A stretch of DNA of 64,000 nucleotides from Bradyrhizobium sp. DOA9 (GCF_000617845.2 NZ_DF820425.1:4329725-4393724); one strand, 5' to 3'. Numbered from the stretch's first letter, positions 15,547 to 22,263 are shown. Numbers and translations are program-made. Notes: generated from the sequence alone by a model not told the origin.

Positions 15547-15756
15547 ATGGGATTCTACAGAAAGAACATCGGCGGACTGCATCAGGCGGTGCGGGTCGTC
15601 CTGGGTATTGCAGTCGCGGCTGCGGCGTTTGTTTATCTGGCCGGCGCCCCGGCATGGCTGGTCGCGCTCGGTGGTGCCGGGTTCGCGCTGACCGGTCTCG
15701 TCGGCTATTGCCCGATGTGCGCGATGGCGGGCATCGGCAAGGGAGAGATGTCGTGA
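15547..15756 (+). CDS. DUF2892 inner-membrane protein (YgaP membrane-domain type)
   Basis: A 69-residue protein starting MGFYRKNIGGLHQAVRVVLG, with two membrane helices and the conserved turn TGLVGYCPMCAMAGIGKG. The Cys-Pro-x-Cys pair and NIG...R...G pattern define the DUF2892 family, found alone or fused to rhodanese in YgaP. Its stop overlaps the GTG start of the ECF sigma gene by four bases (GTGA), so both are translated together; it may help sense or process sulfur or redox signals for it. Confidence 0.85.
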   Translation: MGFYRKNIGGLHQAVRVVLGIAVAAAAFVYLAGAPAWLVALGGAGFALTGLVGYCPMCAMAGIGKGEMS

Positions 15757-16274
15757 GCGCGGCGGCGATCTCGCCAAATCTGTTCGAGGCCGCGCGGCTC
15801 GGCGATGCCGAGGCGATCGCACGCCTGCTCGAGACGGCGCAGCCGGATATCCGTCGCTACGCGCGCGCGACCTGCCGCAGCTCGGCGGATGCCGAGGATG
15901 CGACGCAGGAAGCACTGTGGATCCTGTTCCGGCATGTCGGCACGATCCGCTCGCTGCTGGCATTTTCGGCCTGGTTGTTCAGCGTCGTCCGGCGCGAATG
16001 CCTGCGGCTCGCGCGCCGGTCCGGCCTTGTGCCGGCTGTCGATGACGGCGAGGCGGAGGCTGCCCTGCTGTTGCGCCCCGAGGCCGATCTGCGGCTCGAC
16101 CTCGCCGCGGCCTTCGAGGCGCTGCCGCCGCACTATCGCGATGTCGCGCTGATGCGCGACGTCAAGGAGATGACGATCGATGAGATTGCCGCCGCGCTCG
16201 GCGCGACCAGGCAGACCGTGAAGGCGCGGCTGCATCGCGCCCGCGCGTTGATGCGCGAATATCTGACGAGATGA
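15753..16274 (+). CDS. ECF-type RNA polymerase sigma factor
   Basis: A 173-residue protein. Region 2 is RLGDAEAIARLLETAQPDIRRYARATCRSSADAEDATQEALWILFRHVGTIRSLLAFSAWLFSVVRREC; region 4 is LPPHYRDVALMRDVKEMTIDEIAAALGATRQTVKARLHRARALMREYL. No anti-sigma gene adjoins; the only partner is the overlapping DUF2892 membrane protein. The GTG start at 15753 overlaps that gene's stop. The regulon is unknown. Confidence 0.9.
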   Translation: MSAAAISPNLFEAARLGDAEAIARLLETAQPDIRRYARATCRSSADAEDATQEALWILFRHVGTIRSLLAFSAWLFSVVRRECLRLARRSGLVPAVDDGEAEAALLLRPEADLRLDLAAAFEALPPHYRDVALMRDVKEMTIDEIAAALGATRQTVKARLHRARALMREYLTR

Positions 16275-16290
16275 GGGAAGCATAGAGGAT

Positions 16291-16319
16291 GCAGGCGAGA
16301 GGTTTGGCCTCTCGCCTGC
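16291..16319. terminator. Bidirectional hairpin between ECF sigma gene and rtcB
   Basis: GCAGGCGAGAGG and CCTCTCGCCTGC form a perfect 12-bp stem around TTTGG. It lies between the convergent stops of the sigma factor and rtcB. There is no long T-run on either side, so it is either a weak terminator or a transcript-end stabiliser. Confidence 0.7.
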
Positions 16320-16327
16320 AATTCGCG

Positions 16328-17668
16328 TCAGTCCTTCCACGGATCGAACTCGCCTTCGCCGGCCATGGCGACGGCGAACGGCCGCAGCGTGTGCAGTACG
16401 CGCACCGTGCCGGCGTGCTGCGCCAGCACGTCCGGCAGGCGGCGATAGGCCATCGGGCTCTCGTCGAGGTCGGCACCGATCAAGGTGACGCCGCGCTCGT
16501 TCAGCCAGCGGTCCATCTCGTCGCGCGAGAAGCGCCGCTTGGCCTCCCGTCGTCCGAACAGGCGGCCGGCGCCGTGCACGGTCGAGTAGAGCGAGGCCCT
16601 GGCTTCCGGGCTGTCGACGCCTTCGAGGATGACGGCGTCGTCGCCCATGGAGCCGCCGACGAAACCCTTCTGGCCGGGGAACGCCGGGGTCGCGCCCTTG
16701 CGCACCACCCACAAATCCTTGCCGTCGTGGGTCTCGCGCCAGGCATAATTGTGGTGGTTGTGCACGCTCTCGGTGACGCTGCCGCCGATGATCCGGCGGA
16801 CGCGCTCGACGACCCACTCGCGGCCCGCATAGGCGTAACGCCCGGCGAGCTGCATCGCCGCGATGTAGCGGCGGCCGAGCTCGCTATCCTCGTCAACCAC
16901 GGCGGGCGGGACGTTCATGCCGTCTTTGCCGCCGGCGGCCTTGAGGTAGCGCGTCGCGGAGGTGTGTCCGAGGCCGCGGCTTCCGAAATGGACGCCGATC
17001 CAGACGAAGCCTTCCTCGTCGCGCATGAGGTCGACATAGTGGTTGCCCGAGCCGACCGTGCCGAGCTGCTTCACCGCCTTCTGACGGTAGTCTTCCATGT
17101 CGCTTTCGCGCCAGGCGTCGCCGTCGTCGAACAGGTCGTGCTCGGCCCGCTCCGCGTTGGCACGTCCGACGCCGAACGAGATCACCTTGGCGACGTCGCG
17201 GATGATCGTGGGAGCGATCTCCGCAATGTCGTCGAAGCGGGTGTCGAGCCGCGCCGCCATGTTGCCGCAGCCGATGTCGAAGCCGACGCCGGAGATGCTG
17301 ATCTGCTTCTCATAGGCGATGACGCCGCCGACCGGCTGGGCGTAGCCGAGATGGCCGTCGGCGCAGATCACGCCGGAGACGACGTTGCCGATCGCCATGC
17401 AATTGCGCATCTGCGCGATCGTCGCGTCCTCGTGCGGGCCGAACACCTTGAGCGGCGCATTCTGGAAGCGGGCGTCCTGCGTCCGGAACTCGGCGATCGA
17501 GCTCGCGGTCGCATTGGCCTCGCGGGCAAGATGCTCCTTGCGCGCGGCATCCTTGTACAGGCACCAGGCGGGCTGGCCGCGTCCTTCGCCGACGCGCGAG
17601 TCGGGATCGATACCGGCGGCGAGGCAGAGCTCGCGGGCGCGTTCCATGTAGGAATCGGGTCGTCGCAT
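16328..17668 (-). CDS. rtcB: RtcB-type RNA-splicing ligase
   Basis: A 446-residue ligase that joins RNA ends carrying 2',3'-cyclic phosphate (or 3'-phosphate) and 5'-OH, using GTP and Mn2+. The metal motif is DIGCG (Asp131, Cys134); others are GSGNH (206-210), HFGSRGLGH (His227 on), NHHNYA (304-309) and the nucleotide-binding HGAGR with His365, which becomes guanylylated. All key residues appear intact. It follows rsr on the same strand after 110 bp, so Ro60-like protein and ligase are probably co-transcribed. No rtcA cyclase or rtcR regulator gene is nearby. Confidence 0.93.
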   Translation of the reverse strand: MRRPDSYMERARELCLAAGIDPDSRVGEGRGQPAWCLYKDAARKEHLAREANATASSIAEFRTQDARFQNAPLKVFGPHEDATIAQMRNCMAIGNVVSGVICADGHLGYAQPVGGVIAYEKQISISGVGFDIGCGNMAARLDTRFDDIAEIAPTIIRDVAKVISFGVGRANAERAEHDLFDDGDAWRESDMEDYRQKAVKQLGTVGSGNHYVDLMRDEEGFVWIGVHFGSRGLGHTSATRYLKAAGGKDGMNVPPAVVDEDSELGRRYIAAMQLAGRYAYAGREWVVERVRRIIGGSVTESVHNHHNYAWRETHDGKDLWVVRKGATPAFPGQKGFVGGSMGDDAVILEGVDSPEARASLYSTVHGAGRLFGRREAKRRFSRDEMDRWLNERGVTLIGADLDESPMAYRRLPDVLAQHAGTVRVLHTLRPFAVAMAGEGEFDPWKD

Positions 17669-17778
17669 GGTCGCAGGTCCTTGTCATTCCGCGCGCATCA
17701 TAGCGAGGCGGGCGGATCATTTCTGAGATTTTGCTGACCCCGGGCGCGGCTCGCGTCCGGGGCCGTTGTCGTTGCGCA

Positions 17779-19104
17779 TCAGTTCAACGCCGTCTCGGAC
17801 GCCGCGATCCACGCGACCACGGCCTCGGAGAAGCCGTTGACGCGGGTCCAGGCGACGTGACCGACCCCGTGCTGATACGAGGCCACGTTCACCATGGTGC
17901 CGTGCGCCCTGGGCTCGGGCACCTGGTCGTGGCTCTGCTCGTCGGTGAAGACGATCAGGCGGTCGCCCTTGCGGTCGATCTCCGTCACGGCCTTGCCGAG
18001 ATACGTTCCGCCATGCGGCTGCGAGTTGATGATCGCGTCCCGAAGCGCGAAACCGCGGCGGGGCGGGACCTTCACGACCTCATTGGAGAAGGTGAAGATC
18101 TCGACCTCGTCGCAGATCTCGCGCGCGAGGATGGCAAGGCCACACGCCGCCTCCGCGCGCGTCATTTCCGACTGCGCGGAGAGCGTCGCGAACATCGATC
18201 CCGATACGTCGATCAGGAGCCGGGTGCGGCCCGGAAGCCGCACATGGTCCTTGATCGACTTGAGCATCGCAGCCTCGAGCTCGGGCTCGAAGTCCGGCGC
18301 GTAGCGCGCCGCCGTGATGAAGCGATAGGGCAGGATACGATCCGTCCGCATCGCCTCGATCGCGCCTGCGATGGTCTCGCGCGGGACCTGCGCGTTCTGC
18401 ATCAGGCGCAGATTGCGCAGCAGTGCCAGGCCGCCGAGCTTCCGCTCGGCGATCAGCCGCTCGAAGGTCTCGCGCTTGTTCTTGCCGGCCGACAGCGAAA
18501 CCTCCCAGGTGTCGGGGGAGGCGAGCTCGCCGTCGACGAGCTGCTTCCAGACCTTCTCCTGCTCGGCATCCTTCGGCTTGGCGTGCACCAGGAACAACAC
18601 GTCCCTGATCCGCACCGCGCCGTCGCGGTCCCACTTGGCGAGCTGATAGGCGTCGAACTTGGTCAGCGCCCGGGCAAGACCCTTCTTCACCTGCGCCGAG
18701 ACCGGCTGACGCTTGCGCTGCTGCATCGGCCCCAGCGCATCCGCCCAGTAGATCGCGAGCAGCTCCGTCATCTCGTCGGGGCGCTGGATCACCTTGTGAA
18801 GCGTGTCGGCGACGAGGGCGCGGTGCTTCTCGTTCCGCGCCATCTCGCGGATGACGAGCAGCGGCGCGTGCCGCAGCTTCATCACCTCGCGCGCCTCGAT
18901 CGCAAGCTGCGCCACGCGCTGCGGCGCCACCTTGGGCACGAGGGCCTTGATGCGGTCGGCGATCGCAACGCCGTCCTCATAGAACTGGTCCTCCCACAGG
19001 AGGCAGTTCATCAGCGCCCGTTTCAGCTCCATCTCGGGCGTGAAGCGCCTTGCGCGCGCGCCCTCCCGCGTGAGGGCGCGAACGATCTTGTTGAGCCTGA
19101 CCAT
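17779..19104 (-). CDS. rsr: Ro60-like TROVE-domain protein (Rsr)
   Basis: A 441-residue homologue of the Ro60 autoantigen. Residues ~1-285 form the TROVE HEAT-repeat ring that in known relatives binds Y RNAs on the outside and misfolded RNA ends in the hole. Residues ~290-441 form a von Willebrand A domain with the metal site DVSGSM (299-304), GGTYLGKAV and FTDEQ. ATG 19104 follows AGGAGGCC. In bacteria studied (Deinococcus, Salmonella) Rsr works with Y RNAs and PNPase. Here four Y-like RNAs lie immediately upstream on the same strand and rtcB follows. Confidence 0.9.
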   Translation of the reverse strand: MVRLNKIVRALTREGARARRFTPEMELKRALMNCLLWEDQFYEDGVAIADRIKALVPKVAPQRVAQLAIEAREVMKLRHAPLLVIREMARNEKHRALVADTLHKVIQRPDEMTELLAIYWADALGPMQQRKRQPVSAQVKKGLARALTKFDAYQLAKWDRDGAVRIRDVLFLVHAKPKDAEQEKVWKQLVDGELASPDTWEVSLSAGKNKRETFERLIAERKLGGLALLRNLRLMQNAQVPRETIAGAIEAMRTDRILPYRFITAARYAPDFEPELEAAMLKSIKDHVRLPGRTRLLIDVSGSMFATLSAQSEMTRAEAACGLAILAREICDEVEIFTFSNEVVKVPPRRGFALRDAIINSQPHGGTYLGKAVTEIDRKGDRLIVFTDEQSHDQVPEPRAHGTMVNVASYQHGVGHVAWTRVNGFSEAVVAWIAASETALN

Positions 19105-19143
19105 GACGGCCTCCTCTTGGGTTGACGGGGACATGAAACGGGT

Positions 19144-19278
19144 GCCGGGGAACAGGCGAGGCTGCTCTGCCCACGAGGGGCTCCACATGCTCTACCGCTG
19201 AGCTACGGACTTTCGTCCGGAAGGAGTCGAACCTTCGACAGTGTGATTCACGAAGTAACAGCACTCTTCACCACCGGC
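19144..19278 (-). ncRNA. Y-RNA-like, tRNA-mimicking RNA, unit 4 (rsr-proximal)
   Basis: Read on the minus strand, GCCGG at the 5' end (19278) pairs with CCGGC at the 3' end (19148-19144). Next come TGGTGAAGA and a hairpin GTGAAG-10 nt-CTTCGT with loop ending CTGTTA. The tRNA-like part follows: T arm GAAGGTTCGACTCCTTC (19236-19220), sealed acceptor-like stem CGGAC-GAAA-GTCCG (19219-19206), then T-A and D arm GCTC-AGCGGTA-GAGC (19203-19189). The tail ends GTTCCC-CGGC. Y RNAs with tRNA-like domains are known partners of bacterial Ro60. The 3' end is only ~40 nt before the rsr start, with no terminator between. Confidence 0.85.
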
Positions 19279-19292
19279 GGTGGCTAATGGGA

Positions 19293-19451
19293 CACGATCC
19301 GGGAACAGGCGATTGCTGTACCCAGCGAGCCGAAGCCGCCGGAAAGCGCTCTATCCACTGAGCTACCGGTGCATGGGACACCGGGCGGGATTCGAACCCG
19401 CGACCTCTCGCGTTGCAGGCGAAGTAACAGAAATCTTCACCACGGACCGTG
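19293..19451 (-). ncRNA. Y-RNA-like, tRNA-mimicking RNA, unit 3 (best conserved)
   Basis: The terminal stem is CACGGTCCG (19451-19443) with CGGATCGTG (19301-19293), nine pairs including one G-U. The 5' hairpin GTGAAG-ATTTCTGTTA-CTTCGC follows. The tRNA-like part has T arm GCGGGTTCGAATCCCGC (19401-19385), a seven-pair acceptor-like stem CCGGTGT/GCACCGG sealed by the loop CCCAT (19384-19366), T-A, and D arm GCTC-AGTGGATA-GAGC (19363-19348). GCGAG before the T arm can pair with CTCGC after the D arm, in the place of the anticodon stem. This is a tRNA opened at the anticodon and closed at the acceptor. Confidence 0.88.
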
Positions 19452-19458
19452 ATGGGGT

Positions 19459-19583
19459 TGGCGGGGAACGATCGATGCTGTTGCTGCCCTTGCGGGCGAT
19501 CCGCCTTTCGGCGCGCAGGGTTCGAACCTGCTCGGCGCTTTCGCGCCTTCACCGCGAAGTAACAGACATCTTCACCACCGCCA
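19459..19583 (-). ncRNA. Y-RNA-like, tRNA-mimicking RNA, unit 2
   Basis: Terminal stem TGGCGG (19583-19578) with CCGCCA (19464-19459). The 5' hairpin GTGAAG-ATGTCTGTTA-CTTCGC is as in unit 3. The T arm GCAGGTTCGAACCCTGC (19531-19515) is perfect. The acceptor-like stem is short, CGCC-GAAA-GGCG (19513-19502), and the D-arm position holds GCCC-GCAA-GGGC (19497-19486) without the usual AGCTCAG sequence. The tail has GTTCCCC before the closing strand. It keeps the plan but with a reduced D arm. Confidence 0.8.
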
Positions 19584-19616
19584 GGGCCGGCGCTTTGACA
19601 CCGGCCGTTGATGGGT

Positions 19617-19763
19617 ACGCTGGGGAACGGACGATATCGCCTTGTTGGGATGGCAACCAAGTGTCCTTCCACCGCTGACGCGGCGCAGAGCGCGTAAGTC
19701 AGAGGCGAAATTCGAGCCCGCTCTTCCATCGTGTGAAGTATTCGATATCCTCACCACCAGCGT
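19617..19763 (-). ncRNA. Y-RNA-like RNA, unit 1 (diverged)
   Basis: Terminal stem ACGCTGG (19763-19757) with CCAGCGT (19623-19617). The 5' hairpin GTGAGG-ATATCGAATA-CTTCAC keeps six pairs although two bases differ from units 2-4, a compensatory pattern. The T arm GCGGGCTCGAATTTCGC (19721-19705) needs G-U pairs, and a possible acceptor-like stem is CTGAC/GTCAG. The D arm is not clear. The tail again has GTTCCCC. It is the most degenerate of the four tandem copies and may have drifted in function. Confidence 0.65.
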
Positions 19764-19770
19764 CGGTTGA

Positions 19771-19817
19771 GCCGCGATCTCTCACGGCAAACCGAGTTAC
19801 AGAAATTCGATCGCGGC
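19771..19817 (-). ncRNA. Degenerate Y-like hairpin (unit 0)
   Basis: On the minus strand GCCGCGATC (19817-19809) and GATCGCGGC (19779-19771) form a perfect nine-pair stem. The enclosed ATTTCTGTAACTCGG closely resembles ATTTCTGTTACTTCG of unit 3, but no T or D arm is present. It ends 7 nt before unit 1. It may be a remnant copy or a small Y RNA without the tRNA-like domain. Further upstream, 19839-19858 holds a perfect palindrome (GCGAACCC/GGGTTCGC). Confidence 0.4.
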
Positions 19818-20004
19818 GCTGTCGACGCGCCGCACTTTGCGAACCCTGAAGGGTTCGCTCTGCCATCGGTGTCCGGCTCATCGCCTCGTTCCCTCCGGCA
19901 GGCCCCGCGCACTTGGGCACGCGCCTTCTCAGCGCGAGCCCCGGGATCCGGGTCTCCCGTTCCGGCCATTGCCGGGTTGTTCGGTTGGGCCGCGCGGCGG
20001 GCAA

Positions 20005-20039
20005 CAAAAAACCCTCCGGAGCGGCAGGCTCGGGAGGGT
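20005..20039 (-). terminator. Intrinsic terminator of the candidate small RNA
   Basis: Minus strand: ACCCTCCCGAGC and GCTCCGGAGGGT form twelve positions with one mismatch around CTGCC, followed directly by six T. It works only in the minus direction and separates the small RNA from the Y-like array, which therefore needs its own promoter. Confidence 0.88.
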
Positions 20040-20135
20040 CCGTGAGAAGCGGACTGTCGATCTTGCGGTCAGGCAAGATCGCTCCCATGAGCCGGGCATG
20101 CGCAATCGAATAGCTTGGGGCTATTCGGCATGCGG
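20005..20135 (-). ncRNA. Candidate structured small RNA upstream of the Y-RNA array
   Basis: Three hairpins follow one another on the minus strand. The first pairs GCATGC + CGAATAGC (20133-20120) with GCTATTCG + GCATGC (20114-20096), with a 5-nt bulge. The second is GATCTTGC-6 nt-GCAAGATC (20080-20059). The third is an intrinsic terminator. A 20-codon frame beginning ATG at about 20132 overlaps the first hairpin and could be a leader peptide instead. The 5' end is not defined. It does not resemble the Y-like units and I cannot name a family. Confidence 0.55.
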
Positions 20136-20276
20136 ACAATTCTTTCGTAGCGGTACGACATCGCTCGGTTCATGGTGTCTGGCGCAAACGGAAGTGTCTG
20201 CGAGGGCGCGGGACATACGCCCGCAACTTGCGGATGTCAAGCGCGGCGGGGCGCGGAAAATGAAATTGACGGACGC

Positions 20277-20948
20277 ATGGCTTGCAAAAACTATTTGGGG
20301 GTCGACGGATTTCGTTTCGGCTGGGTCGCCGCGTGGATCGACGAGCGTGGCGATCACGGCTTCGATTATTCACCTAGCCTGACGCGCCTGCTCGCGCTGC
20401 CGCACGCCCGTGCGATGATCGACATGCCGATCGGACTGGACCTGAGCGGTTATCGCGCTTGCGATTTGCGCGCACGTGAGCTGATCGGCCCTGCCGTGTT
20501 TCTCGGCGCGCGCCGCGACCTCTGGACATTTCCGGACATGGCGGCGGCCAATCGCCATTACTGGAAGCATGAAGGCAAGGGCAGGGGCGTGTCGGCGCAG
20601 CTCTGGAATATCAGGGACAAGATGAGGGAGGTTGATGAGGCCATGACGCCGGCGCGGCAGGCGACGATCGGCGAGGCGCATCCGGAATTGATCTTCTGGA
20701 ATCTGGCAGGGCGCGTGCGGCTCGAGCCGAAGACCTCGCCGCGGGGTCGAGAGCAGCGTATCGCGTTGCTGAGAGAGCGCGGCTTCACCGAGGTCGAGAG
20801 ATGGCTCAAGCTGCGCCACGGCACGGGCATCGGTCGCGACGATCTCATCGACGCCTGCGCGTGTGCCGTCGCAGCGCGCGACAGCGTGCAATCCGTTGGC
20901 GACGGCAGGACCGATCCGCGCGGACTGCGGATGGAGATCAACTTCTAA
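20277..20948 (+). CDS. DUF429 protein (predicted RNase H-like fold)
   Basis: A 223-residue protein starting MACKNYLGVDGFRFGWVAAWID, where Gly-Val-Asp-Gly starts the RNase H-like strand. Later conserved points are IDMPIGLD, the RRDLWTFP-like segment, QLWNI..K..EVDEAMTP, EAHPELIFW and the late HGTGIGRDDLIDACACAVAAR. These fit DUF429, a nuclease-like family whose biochemical role is not settled. It diverges from the small-RNA and Y-RNA region. A link with RNA repair is only suggested by position. Confidence 0.82.
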   Translation: MACKNYLGVDGFRFGWVAAWIDERGDHGFDYSPSLTRLLALPHARAMIDMPIGLDLSGYRACDLRARELIGPAVFLGARRDLWTFPDMAAANRHYWKHEGKGRGVSAQLWNIRDKMREVDEAMTPARQATIGEAHPELIFWNLAGRVRLEPKTSPRGREQRIALLRERGFTEVERWLKLRHGTGIGRDDLIDACACAVAARDSVQSVGDGRTDPRGLRMEINF

Positions 20949-20954
20949 AGGCGA

Positions 20955-21158
20955 TCAGCCCTCGACCTCGCCTTCGTGGTGACCGCGGATGTTGTGGCCG
21001 GGATGCGAGCGACCCTCGTGGTCCAGTCTCGTTGCTCGCGCTTCGTACTCGTCGGCCATCGTCCGCAACCGTTGTGCGGCTTTGCTGTGAGTGAGGTCCT
21101 TCGCGACGCGGCGACAGCGTTCGGCGTGGTCCAGCAGAGCGCGTTTCTCGATGTTCAT
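20955..21158 (-). CDS. Hypothetical 67-residue protein
   Basis: Starts MNIEKRALLDHAERCRRVAKDLTHSK and continues AAQRLRTMADEYEARATRL. A charged helical hairpin of this type (HAE.CR..AKD.T....AQRL..MA.EYE.RA) is repeated in many small Bradyrhizobium proteins, often in several paralogues per genome. The C-terminus is His- and Gly-rich (GRSHPGHNIRGHHEGE). The function is unknown. It converges on the DUF429 gene with 6 bp between the stops. Confidence 0.7.
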   Translation of the reverse strand: MNIEKRALLDHAERCRRVAKDLTHSKAAQRLRTMADEYEARATRLDHEGRSHPGHNIRGHHEGEVEG

Positions 21159-21322
21159 CGAGCGACAACGCGCGAGGGGGCCATTGGTCCCTGCGCAAGC
21201 CGCCGGAACAGCACGATCGCTGCGCAGCGGCATCGGGAGAAAATAGCAATATTTCAGTGCCGCCTGGAACGTCGCGCCTGAGCCGACGTTCTAAGCCAGA
21301 GGCTGTCGAGGGACATAATACC

Positions 21323-21469
21323 ATGTACGACGTGTGCCAATTGGCGACCGCGATTCTCGCGATCGCCTTTACGGCTCTGCTTTTGATCACGGGTCAACAG
21401 TTCATCGAGTCTCGGCTGCAGCACGGAGCAACGCCTCCGATCGTAGCGATGGCGACGCTGCCGCCCTGA
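21323..21469 (+). CDS. Small single-span membrane protein, hypothetical
   Basis: A 48-residue frame beginning MYDVCQLATAILAIAFTALL, with one strong membrane helix (residues ~6-24) and a short polar tail. No family is recognised. It is supported only by the helix and its free-standing position. Confidence 0.4.
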   Translation: MYDVCQLATAILAIAFTALLLITGQQFIESRLQHGATPPIVAMATLPP

Positions 21470-21549
21470 GCACACAGCCGGAAGTGACTTGCACGGTATG
21501 GCATCTTGCCTAGATTGAGCGCGCGTCAGTCCATGCACCCAAGGTCCCG

Positions 21550-22254
21550 ATGCCCGATCTGTCCGTCTTCCCCATCACCAGGCGTTGGCCCGCCAAGCAT
21601 CCCGAACTGCTCCAGCTCTATTCGTTGCCGACGCCCAACGGCGTCAAAGTCTCGATCATGCTGGAGGAGATCGGGCTTCCTTACGAAGTCCATCTCGTCG
21701 ATTTTGGCAAGGACGATCAGAAGACGGCCGAATTCCTCTCGCTCAATCCGAACGGCAAGATCCCGGCGATCCTCGATCCGAACGGCCCCGGCGGCAGGCC
21801 GCTGCCGCTGTTCGAATCCGGGGCGATCCTGCAATACCTCGCGGAGAAGACCGGCAAGCTGCTGCCGCAGGATGCCGCGCCGCGCTACCAGACGCTGCAA
21901 TGGCTGCACTTCCAGATGGGCGGCGTCGGGCCGATGTTCGGCCAGGTCGGCTTCTTCCACAAATTCGCCGGCAAGGATTACGAGGACAAGCGGCCGCTGG
22001 AACGCTACGTGGGCGAGTCCAGGCGCCTGCTCGGCGTGATGGATGCGCATCTCGCCGGCCGGCAATGGTTCATGGACGACGACTACACCATCGCCGACAT
22101 TTCCATGCTCGGCTGGGTGCGCAATCTCATCGGCTTCTACGGCGCCGGCGATCTCGTCGAATTCGCCCACTTCCAATCGGTCGGCGCCTGGCTCGAGCGC
22201 GGCCTTGCGCGTCCGGCCGTGCAGCGCGGGCTGAACATTCCGCAGCGGCCGTGA
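21550..22254 (+). CDS. Glutathione S-transferase (YfcG/YghU-like)
   Basis: A 234-residue protein. The thioredoxin-like N-domain has LYSLPTPNGVKVSIMLEEIGLPYEVHLVDF, then LNPNGKIPAILDPNG and the glutathione-binding LFESGAILQYLAEKTG (Glu-Ser). The helical C-domain ends with YTIADISMLGWVRN. The TPNG motif instead of a Tyr or Cys site is characteristic of the Nu class, which reduces disulfides and peroxides with glutathione. It stands alone; a REP-like palindrome follows the stop. Confidence 0.92.
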   Translation: MPDLSVFPITRRWPAKHPELLQLYSLPTPNGVKVSIMLEEIGLPYEVHLVDFGKDDQKTAEFLSLNPNGKIPAILDPNGPGGRPLPLFESGAILQYLAEKTGKLLPQDAAPRYQTLQWLHFQMGGVGPMFGQVGFFHKFAGKDYEDKRPLERYVGESRRLLGVMDAHLAGRQWFMDDDYTIADISMLGWVRNLIGFYGAGDLVEFAHFQSVGAWLERGLARPAVQRGLNIPQRP

Positions 22255-22263
22255 GCCATTCCT

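Noticed and set aside
15654..16817. Large overlapping frames around the sigma factor and rtcB
   Set aside because: They are shadows of the sigma factor and RtcB genes in other frames.
19293..19451. Genuine tRNA gene or tRNA pseudogene
   Set aside because: The T arm precedes the D arm and the acceptor strands are joined by a loop, so the order is permuted. There is no anticodon loop and no CCA end.
19268..19729. Open frames across the Y-like RNA region on both strands
   Set aside because: Their translations follow the RNA repeats (stem arms as residues) and contain no domain; pairing evidence favours noncoding RNA.
19144..19763. CRISPR array
   Set aside because: The repeats are spaced 125-160 nt, differ in sequence where they pair, and have tRNA-like structure. 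No cas genes are near.
19699..20139. A 146-codon minus-strand protein upstream of the Y array
   Set aside because: It crosses the intrinsic terminator, the degenerate hairpin and the start of unit 1; composition is not protein-like.
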